Source of the DNA: Flectonema sp. DT1601
Lineage: Eukaryota; Euglenozoa; Diplonemea; Diplonemida; Diplonemidae
NCBI GenBank assembly: GCA_964019425.1
Contig: OZ025813.1
Span: forward strand, 310,001-374,000
DNA length: 64,000 nucleotides
Direction of reading: 5' to 3'
The notes under the pieces were generated by a model, which saw only the letters and a list, made by a program, of their open reading frames with translations, was not told the DNA's origin and did not search any database. Position 1 is the first letter of the stretch; each line of letters begins with the position of its first letter. The position numbers and the translations under genes were made by a program. Shown here in pieces: positions 56,960-64,000 of the stretch.

Positions 56960-58480
56960 TTATTTGAGGGAAGGTGAAATCAACTTTTTAAATTCCAAAG
57001 ATTCCAAAAGATCGTCCTCCTCACAAACATCCTCCTTAGAAGAACCAAGCAAAAAATTAGCTGTTTCAGTATTGAAGAAAGGAACAGTGTGATCATCCAG
57101 GTCAGGCATTTCATCTACGCATTCATTGCTCTCAGATTTCTGGTTAGAAAGAAACACAAGACGTCTTTCTTCTTCAACTGGTGCGTAGTGTTGATTGAGT
57201 ATGAGATTGTTTCTGTATTTGTCTTTTTCACCTAACTGATACAATAGGCATCGCCGTTGTCTTTCTTGGCTTTTATTAAAGTTCTCTAAAACCCTAAATA
57301 TCCTCTGTACTGTAGCATCTGTGACAGGTCTTTTCACGCCGAAGTCAAAGTACAGTCCACCAGTGTTTTGCGAATCTGCTTGAGCCCAACCCTTGATTTC
57401 TCGTGGGAAGTTACTTATTATTAACCTCACGACGGTTTCATGAAAATTAATAGCGTTTTGTTCCATAAACCACCTAACATAAAAGTACGAAGACACCCTT
57501 ATTTTCATTTCTATTTCTTCGCACTTGTCTCCAAGCTGTTCACTAGTCTTTATTTCAGTGAATTTCCCAAGCATATACCTTTCGAATATGATGGCAGACT
57601 CAGGAATGTGTACTTTGCTTTCAGTGAATTTTCCTTTAAAGGCCTTTGTGTGTTTCTGAATTGCTTGACAGTTGCTGACAAGTGGTATTGGATCTACAAA
57701 GAAGGTTGAAGACGTGTTCTCATCATAGTATGAGTTTGTTTGACAACTTTGCATTCCTTCAGATTCTGATGAATTTTGAGTAGGAAAGTCTTCCTCCGCA
57801 TGAACAGGTTGAACTGAAAGGTTCATCCCTACTGGTGAAATCATATTGTCATCAACTACGTTGTTATTCATGAGACACATTGCCATACTATTACAGGCAC
57901 CGAACATTATTTGATCAGACGGTTGACTAAATTCGTCTTGTCTAGTTTGCAAACAGGCGTTACTCGAAATATAAGATTGACTTTTGAGGCAGCTAAAACT
58001 ATTATTTTCTGTGTCACCTCGATACCTGTCTTTCTCACCTAGTTGAAACATTAATCGTTGTTTGGATACTTTGAGGTTTCCTAGAAGACGGAAGATTTTC
58101 TGTACAACAGGATCTGTCACTTCTCTCTTTGTATTGAACTCGAAGTACAATGAGTCAGTCTGAGCTCGTTTTCCTTTACCGTTAACATACGCCCAACGAG
58201 CAACGTCATTCGGGAAAGTGCTATTTACTTTGTCAGCCACGATTTGTTTAATTTTATTATATTTTTGTTCGGTAAACCATCGAACATGAAAATATGAAGA
58301 GACCCGAAGCTTCAGATCTATTTCGGTGCTACGATCGCACAGCATCCCACTCGTTTTAAGTTCTGTGGACTTTCCCAATATGTATTTCTCATATATAATG
58401 TTGTCATCTGATATTATTATTTCGGGATCGTTTCCTTTAAACCTCGACTTGAATGCCTTCACTTGTAGGTTCGAAGGCAT
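56960..58480 (-). CDS. Protein with internally duplicated ~140-residue domain, family unknown
   Basis: Single exon, 506 residues from an ATG at 58480. Two homologous segments occupy about residues 9-155 and 280-425. Each has the order FK(S/G)(R/K)F, II(Y/F)E(K/R)Y(I/M)LGK, a Glu-rich strand, RVSSYF(H/Y)VRWF(T/M)EQ, a Trp-bearing helix, LYF(E/D)F, K R VTD VQ(K/R)IFR, and a closing LGEKD(R/K)YR. The linker (160-275) and tail are acidic and Asn/Ser-rich. The very strong block RVSSYF-VRWF-EQ suggests a folded nucleic-acid- or protein-binding domain, but I cannot name it. No membrane segment and no signal peptide. The two copies are about half identical by eye, so the duplication is old. Confidence 0.78.
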   Translation of the reverse strand: MPSNLQVKAFKSRFKGNDPEIIISDDNIIYEKYILGKSTELKTSGMLCDRSTEIDLKLRVSSYFHVRWFTEQKYNKIKQIVADKVNSTFPNDVARWAYVNGKGKRAQTDSLYFEFNTKREVTDPVVQKIFRLLGNLKVSKQRLMFQLGEKDRYRGDTENNSFSCLKSQSYISSNACLQTRQDEFSQPSDQIMFGACNSMAMCLMNNNVVDDNMISPVGMNLSVQPVHAEEDFPTQNSSESEGMQSCQTNSYYDENTSSTFFVDPIPLVSNCQAIQKHTKAFKGKFTESKVHIPESAIIFERYMLGKFTEIKTSEQLGDKCEEIEMKIRVSSYFYVRWFMEQNAINFHETVVRLIISNFPREIKGWAQADSQNTGGLYFDFGVKRPVTDATVQRIFRVLENFNKSQERQRRCLLYQLGEKDKYRNNLILNQHYAPVEEERRLVFLSNQKSESNECVDEMPDLDDHTVPFFNTETANFLLGSSKEDVCEEDDLLESLEFKKLISPSLK

Positions 58481-58602
58481 GGTTTGAAGTGGATGTGTGT
58501 CATTCTGAGTAGAAGAAGTAAGATACAGATGTCTTTTTTTTATAACTAATGTTTTATTATATTTCGTTGTTACAGAACTGTGATTAAAAAAGAAATAATA
58601 GT

Positions 58603-58633
<31 letters not shown>

Positions 58634-60439
58634 GGAATAACATATTTAATTCAACCGGAATACTTTACAATATTCAGTCAGCGGGAAGGGACACGGAGTT
58701 ATAAACCCTTTTTTTTCTGTTTTTTTTTTTTTCCTTCTTTCTATTATTGTTATATACCCTAAGATCGATGACACAGATTGCACTAAATGGAGGGGTAACA
58801 TATGCACACAAGGGTATTAGTTAGTCTTTTTTTGTACCTCTCTTTTTAAAATATTTAACCGACTCTCCGAACAACAGAAATGAAAAAGTAACATCGAGAC
58901 TGACTTTTTCACTTTTTGTGTTGTAGTTGCATTAAAAAAAACAAAGTAGACGGGAAAAAAAAAAAGTTTTTTTTTTGTTTTTTTTTCATGAACTCTAAAC
59001 ATTTAAGTTAGAGGTAAAGAAATTGTTATCTCTTTCTCACTTTCGAAAACATTCTTTCGACAAATAGAAAATAATTCATTCAAAGCAGTTATAGCCAAGA
59101 TTTCGTTTAAACTAGTTCTCTAGTGCCGCTAGGAAATTGGTATGAGGGTATTCCTAGTTCCCACCTGGTAGTTATATAGAGTAGGTTAATAAAGAATAGG
59201 TGGTGTTCACTAGTGACACTAGGAAATGAAAATAGTAAATTACTGAAATAGGAAATGGACTTCGTTAAAAAAAAAAAAAAAAATCCCCTCTTCTCTAACA
59301 CTCGTGGCTAGGAATGAATAAATTGTTGTTTTCTTATCGCAAGACTTGTATACGTTTTTTTTTTTTTTAAATCTAACGTTTTCATCAGCAAAAGGGATAA
59401 AGTAACGAAGTTTTCCCCCATTTTATTAATGAAACGAATACGTGAGTTGTAATTTAATGAGTTTACTATAAGTGTGTACATATGTGTGTCCATGTCAGGC
59501 TACTCAGGATAAATAAGTTATATCGATCGAGGGTTTGGGGATAAAGGATCCGAAGATAAAAAAAACCAAAACTCGTACAACATTTGCAAAGGAAGAAGAT
59601 GTTTTTTTTTTTTTCTTTTTTTAAATTCAGTCAGAATCCGAACTTTGCTCATCTTCAATCTCTACATTGCGGTATTACAATTAAAGAATATAATAATCTG
59701 TGGTTTGCTTCCGACTTCTGACTTTGTGTTGCCAATACGAAGCAAACAGAATTACTCAAACGATAAACTTACTGCGGAAAGATTCTTCCGCACACTACTT
59801 TGCTTGTTCTACACAACCATGTATAGATTTCAGGTTTTGCAAACACATATAAAAATAACAAAGGCCAAGATAGCAAACAAACACAGCCTACAAGACAACA
59901 AAGCCAAAAAGGAGAAAATATCACAGCTTTTGCCAGACTACTACTAATACTACAAAGTGAATCATTTACATACCGTAAATCAGGTTTTAGAAAACCAACT
60001 ACTGATAAAACAGAAGTTTGCATTACGGAGAATGATCCTCGAACACAACACAACAGGCAACAAAACAGACCATTTCATCCTACCACTTAGTCATATCACA
60101 CACTTCTAATCAGTCACGTTTTGAACAAAAGAAGACAAAGATCCAGCGTCTCTATGAAACGTCGGGTGTGCGGAAACAGTTAACAAAGAACGTCTTGCTT
60201 TCAATACAATGAAAGACTAAAAACATTCGTAAGTTTGTTTGTTTTTTAATAAAGGCTAAGATAAAAGTGGTAATCACAAACACTTTATTATACCCTTACC
60301 ACCTGAAAGCAACCTCTGCGTGCTTCAGGGACTGGCATTGGTTTTTTTTTGTTGAAAGAAAAAAAAAGGGATAGAAGGATAGAGAAACAATCAGCTTAAC
60401 ACTAGCGTATTTTTTTAAATTATTATCTTTTCTCCCATG

Positions 60440-60520
60440 AAAAGTTTTAAATTTCAAGGTTTTTTTTGCTACTTAATGGTGCCTGATAAACTGATATTGA
60501 TAAGGAAGGATATTTCATAT
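60440..60520. repeat. About 80-bp direct repeat, copy 1
   Basis: From aaaagttttaaatttca through ggtgcctgataaactgat to ggatatttcat. Copy 2 is at 60724-60802 with a handful of changes. Confidence 0.85.
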
Positions 60521-60723
60521 AAATAACGGGGGGGAAAAAAAAAGGGTGAAGAAAAAGAGATGCAAGAATAATGTTTACCAGGTCAGCCCTTCCTAACCTA
60601 GAAAATAGACCCGTCGTAAGGATTGGTATGGCAGTCGAGTACTGCAATTCCACAGAATAATTATCCTTTATCAAGGTAATTTTCTTTTCCTCACTAATTG
60701 GTATATATCCACAGGTTCTAAAA

Positions 60724-60802
60724 AAAAGTTTTAAATTTCAGGGTTTTTTGCTACCAAATGGTGCCTGATAAACTGATGTTAATAAGGAAGGATATTTCAT
60801 TT
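60724..60802. repeat. About 80-bp direct repeat, copy 2
   Basis: Same orientation as 60440-60520, 284 bp downstream. Neither copy has coding capacity. Confidence 0.85.
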
Positions 60803-61382
60803 AAAAAAAAAAAAAAAAAACTGTATTTGTAAAAGTACACCCAAGGGGGTGACTCACAGCTACAGAGGCATGAAATAAGAAAGAATTCTGTGCTGTAACC
60901 AGAAGGGGAAAAGAAAGAAGAAAAAAGACGAAAAAAACAAAAAACCTATCTAATGTAATAGTATTTCATGCAACAGTATTTCAGTAAAAAAAAATAATAA
61001 AAAAAAAATTGTCATAACAAATACAATGCATTAAATAAAAAATTTAAAAAAAAAAAAAATAAAAGAAAAACGTTAAAAAAGAATGAAAATAATAATAATA
61101 AAAAAACACACACATTGCTCCGCGGTTCCATAAAACACTATAGAATAGAATACGTAGCTCAGACTCTAATCTTATACTACATGTCCCTTCAGCAGAAGTT
61201 CCAGGGACTTTTTCATTCTAGTTTTAATGAAGAGCAAAGCCAGTGTTTCCTTTTATTTGTTTGATTATTAGCTATTGTAATGCACTATAGTCGACACACT
61301 TTAATAATGTTGTTTCACACTCGCATAAGACACTTAATTTGACGAAGAAATAATGGAGGAAGAATTAACCCAACCTGAATGA

Positions 61383-61510
61383 GATGCGGTGGCATTCAGC
61401 ATTCAGAATATGATTTTTTTTTAAAAAAAATAAGCAACACACGACACATAGCGAACTGTAATCTTGGTTAAGCTAGTTTTTTTGTGATGAATTGGTTGCA
61501 TAAAATAAGA
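61383..61510. repeat. About 120-bp diverged direct repeat, copy 1
   Basis: Shares gatgc.gtggcatt.cagcat, then cacatagcgaactg, agctagtt and gatgaattggt.gca in the same order with 61601-61710. Confidence 0.75.
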
Positions 61511-61600
61511 ATTTAAGAAACGTTTAGAAATATATACTTGTACGTAATATTTATTTATTTTTCTTCTTTTTTTTTCTGTGATTTTTTTTTTTTTTTTTTG

Positions 61601-61710
61601 CGATGCTGTGGCATTTCAGCATACAACTCAGAATACAACACATGGCACATAGCGAACTGGAGTCCTGTTCGAGCTAGTTCATGTGAGATGAATTGGTCGC
61701 AAAATGATTT
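61601..61710. repeat. About 120-bp diverged direct repeat, copy 2
   Basis: Partner of 61383-61510; more diverged than the 60.4-kb pair and differing by a T-run insertion. Confidence 0.75.
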
Positions 61711-62251
61711 TAGAAAACCTGTTTCAAAAATTGTGCGAAATCTTATTAATTGGTTTTTTTTTGTCGCAGGTGAATGTGACAAAGATTCTGATATGAAGGA
61801 GAACAGTAACGGAAGAAAAAGATAACCGAATCTGGTAAGTGATGACATCAAAAACAATAGCGACGCATGTGAGTTTGTTCCGATAAATCGATGTATGATA
61901 GCAGCGGCAAAACGCTAGCTTTGTTGCTCGATTGTTACTAAGGAACTGTCTCGCTGAATGAAAACCATTCTAAGAGAAAGAGACAGAAGTCAAGCTTAGT
62001 CGATACTACGCAGTCAAGATTCTCAGTTCTCGCTAGTAGGCTCAGTACCAAAGCTCAGGACAATGTTGGGGGTTAGGGGAAGAAAAGGTACTGTTTTCAA
62101 CAGTGTTTGTTAGAAAGAAAAGAAAGTACAGCAGAAGGAACAAAAAAAAAACACAAAAAAATTTATCTTAGCCAAGAAGAAACAGAATTGTATGTATCAC
62201 ATATTTTTTTTTTTTTTTAAATTTTTTAATTTGCGGGAAAAAAAAAACAAA

Positions 62252-62285
<34 letters not shown>

Positions 62286-62712
62286 ACTTTAACACAATCC
62301 TGTGACATGGTTACCTACTATTTTCGTTACATAAATGACGTGTGGACTAATTCTGTTTAAAGACCGGTGATACTAGGCGGCACATGGTTCTGCGCGGGAC
62401 ACAATAACAACACATCAGAGAACCAATAACACAAAACAAACAAAAAGAAAGAAAAAAAACTCAGGTTTCTTCTTCCTACCTTACCCTTACCTTACGATGA
62501 GCTACCGAGTATCAGTGAAACCGGCTTTTTATTTTAAAAATGGAGAAATTTGAAGGCAACATCTCTATCTGAACCTTAAAAAAAAAAAAAAGAAATAACA
62601 ACAATAATAATAATAATAATAATAACAACGTTTTAAAACAATTATAAAAAGAAAAAGGGAAAACCTCTAATTCAACAAAAATAGTTTGCGAAATCGCCAA
62701 CTCCCTACAAAA

Positions 62713-62815
62713 AAAAGTTATCCACCAGGACTCGAACTTGACCCGAAAAATTGACCATCGGCCGAAATATTAGGGAAAAAAGTTACCGCACCGGGACTCG
62801 AACTTGACAGATTTT
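62713..62815 (-). repeat. Paired T-arm-like repeats in the MULE 5' region
   Basis: Two ~25-bp copies (gttatccaccaggactcgaa... and gttaccgcaccgggactcgaa...) read on the minus strand as AAGTTCGAGTCC, a match to a tRNA B-box. The flanks do not fold into a tRNA acceptor stem, so this is a repeat and not a tRNA gene. Confidence 0.5.
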
Positions 62816-62888
62816 TTTAAAAAAAAAAATTCTTAATTTTTATTACAAAGTTTTTTTGTTGCAGCTTTCCACAAAAAAAAATTAAAAG

Positions 62889-64000
62889 ATGCCTGCTACT
62901 ACTTATGCTGTTGGAGACTACTTCCGCACACAGGAAGAACTGATCCAGACTGTGTTTCGGGTGAACACTGTGCTAGGACACAGCTGCAGGGTGCAGAGAA
63001 GGTGCCCCACGTACCTCACCCTCGCCTGTCCAAACGACGAATGCCAATGGACGGTGAAGGCAAAGGTGGTGGAGGGGGAGTGCCGCGTGACGAAGGTGGA
63101 GAGTCACACTTGCGCACCTGGGGAAGCGAGGCGGGGCTGCGATGGCACGTCGGACTGGATTTCCAGTATTTTGGAAGAGAAGGTAGCCAGTCAGTTTGAC
63201 TACGGGCCGAAACAAGCGGCAATTGACTTAAAGTCATTCCGCGACGTTGCGGTCCCCAAAAAGACTGTGGAGAGGGGTCTGGAGAAGGCCAAGGAGAAGG
63301 TCCACGGGTTGATGGGCGAGCAGTACGGCCTGATAGCACCGTACCTCACCGACCTCCAACAGCGCAACAGCCAGATGTACTGGAACATCGAGAAGAGAGA
63401 TGATGGTGCTTTTGAGAGGGTGTTTTGGTCTTTTGTGAGGCCAGAAACAGCTGAGCACCTGGCACCTGTCATCTGCAGCGATGCATGCAGTCTGACGGGT
63501 CCGTTTGGTGGGTGCTTGTTCATCACCGTGGGGATCGACGCCGAAAGGCATGTTATGCCTTTAGCCTACTCGGTTGGAGTGGTCGAAAACCACGAGGGAT
63601 GGGCATACCACCACACCCACCTGAAGAACCATTTTGGCGACCGACTGAAAAGGTTCGTCTTGATTTCCGACAGGCAGAAGGGGCTGGAGTCCGACACCTC
63701 CCTGCACGGAGTCGTGTTGCACCATGCTTTGTGCGTGCAGCACTTGGTTGGCAACGTGGCCAGCCAGACGAAGATACCGAAGGTTGATGCGACGTTGTTA
63801 GTGTGGAAGATTAGCAAGCTAAGCATCGAAACAGAGGCCGAGACGTGCCTTCAAGGGATAAAGGACAAGTACGGAAAACGTGCCCATCGTTATCTGCTTA
63901 AGTCAAACCTTGAAAGGTGGTCAGACGCTTACTGGCCTTCGGGTGTCCCCAGATGCAACACCTACACCTCCAACGCGTCGGAATGCGTCAACGCCGTGTT
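62889..64000 (+). CDS. MULE (Mutator-like) transposase, C-terminus outside window
   Basis: The ATG at 62889 opens a frame of at least 370 codons with no stop. Near residues 40-80 a MuDR-type zinc-binding N-terminus is visible (LACPNDECQW, then SHTC). The catalytic core follows: first Asp in CSDACSL (residue 198), GGCLFITVGIDAERHVMPLAYSV, second Asp in LISDRQKGL (residue 261), and the CVQH motif that MULEs carry between the second Asp and the Glu. The SNASECVN near the end matches the segment that bears the third acidic residue. The frame is intact as far as seen. It is strongly GC-rich (near 60% by eye) in an AT-rich region, with codon use unlike any host gene here, and is the only plus-strand gene. 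Confidence 0.92.
   Translation, partial: MPATTYAVGDYFRTQEELIQTVFRVNTVLGHSCRVQRRCPTYLTLACPNDECQWTVKAKVVEGECRVTKVESHTCAPGEARRGCDGTSDWISSILEEKVASQFDYGPKQAAIDLKSFRDVAVPKKTVERGLEKAKEKVHGLMGEQYGLIAPYLTDLQQRNSQMYWNIEKRDDGAFERVFWSFVRPETAEHLAPVICSDACSLTGPFGGCLFITVGIDAERHVMPLAYSVGVVENHEGWAYHHTHLKNHFGDRLKRFVLISDRQKGLESDTSLHGVVLHHALCVQHLVGNVASQTKIPKVDATLLVWKISKLSIETEAETCLQGIKDKYGKRAHRYLLKSNLERWSDAYWPSGVPRCNTYTSNASECVNAV

Larger units (their letters stand above)
58481..62656. other. Intergenic, 4.2 kb, repeat-bearing, no gene seen
   Basis: The largest gap. It holds many poly(A)/poly(T) tracts (58608, 59267, 60806, 61578, 62240), two families of dispersed direct repeats listed separately, short near-repeats (ctagtg..gctaggaaa and ctagtg..actaggaaa near 59119 and 59210) and an (AAT)n run at about 62605. 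All open frames are short and low complexity. Confidence 0.5.
62657..64000 (+). mobile_element. MULE DNA transposon, 5' part, runs off right edge
   Basis: The left end is placed at GGGAAAACCTCTAATTCAAC by its match to the MITE termini at 56483 and 56604; the resemblance continues for about 65 bp with gaps. About 230 bp of AT-rich non-coding sequence follow, ending at a ttgttgcag that could be a splice acceptor, and then the transposase. The right end lies outside the window. Confidence 0.75.

Noticed and set aside
58481-62656. Retroelement or virus-like element in the large gap
   Set aside because: No reverse transcriptase, integrase, capsid or paired long terminal repeats seen; the repeats there are short and non-coding.
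62973-63826. Several minus-strand frames of 80-108 residues
   Set aside because: GC-rich antisense of the MULE transposase; the plus frame carries all family motifs.

Overview
The window is nuclear DNA of a eukaryotic microbe (a protist I cannot place to genus). The evidence is spliced host genes that use the standard genetic code, short introns with a yeast-like GTATGT or GTTTGT donor and sometimes an ACTAAC-like branch site, AT-rich spacers full of long poly(A)/poly(T) tracts, and eukaryote-only families (UTP20, V-ATPase subunit D, a FAN-type BEACH protein). I worked out exon joins by hand; nearly all of them conserve reading frame, and they restore expected family lengths for UTP20, V-ATPase D and FAN.

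Layout, left to right. 1-6455: a giant seven-exon gene leaving the left edge, with low-complexity Ser/Glu repeats and a caspase-like (C14) domain that has lost both catalytic residues. 6989-8081: two small genes, one with a twin CX3C motif. 8532-11433: a FAN/NSMAF-like BEACH-WD40 protein. 13303-16113: a tandem pair of PB1-domain genes whose 5' 439 bp are almost identical. 17029-17961: an unknown basic protein. 18805-19743: V-ATPase subunit D. 20212-29978: UTP20, with a 1.3-kb GTT-rich satellite inside its first intron. 30198-33368: an NRPS-like adenylation / two-carrier / reductase enzyme. 35521-36182: a four-helix membrane protein. 39567-44203: an LRR, Cys-rich, multi-pass membrane receptor-like protein. 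44567-46184: a small coiled-coil protein and an EF-hand protein. 47528-51924: a SAM-like, coiled-coil protein with QPHS repeats. 52455-53900: a protein with two copies of a Trp/Gly-rich domain. 54573-55341: a CYTH triphosphate-tunnel protein. 56960-58480: a protein with an internal duplication.

Every host gene I can support lies on the minus strand across about 62 kb. The only plus-strand gene is a GC-rich MULE transposase that enters at about 62.66 kb and leaves the right edge. A 122-bp palindromic MITE at 56483-56604 shares its terminal sequence with that MULE and looks like a non-autonomous relative.

The genes do not form one pathway. They mix housekeeping functions (ribosome biogenesis, proton pump) with lineage-specific signalling and surface proteins. 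The most unusual items are the compact A-T-T-R enzyme, the dead caspase-like giant, the converted PB1 pair, the LRR receptor and the MULE/MITE pair.
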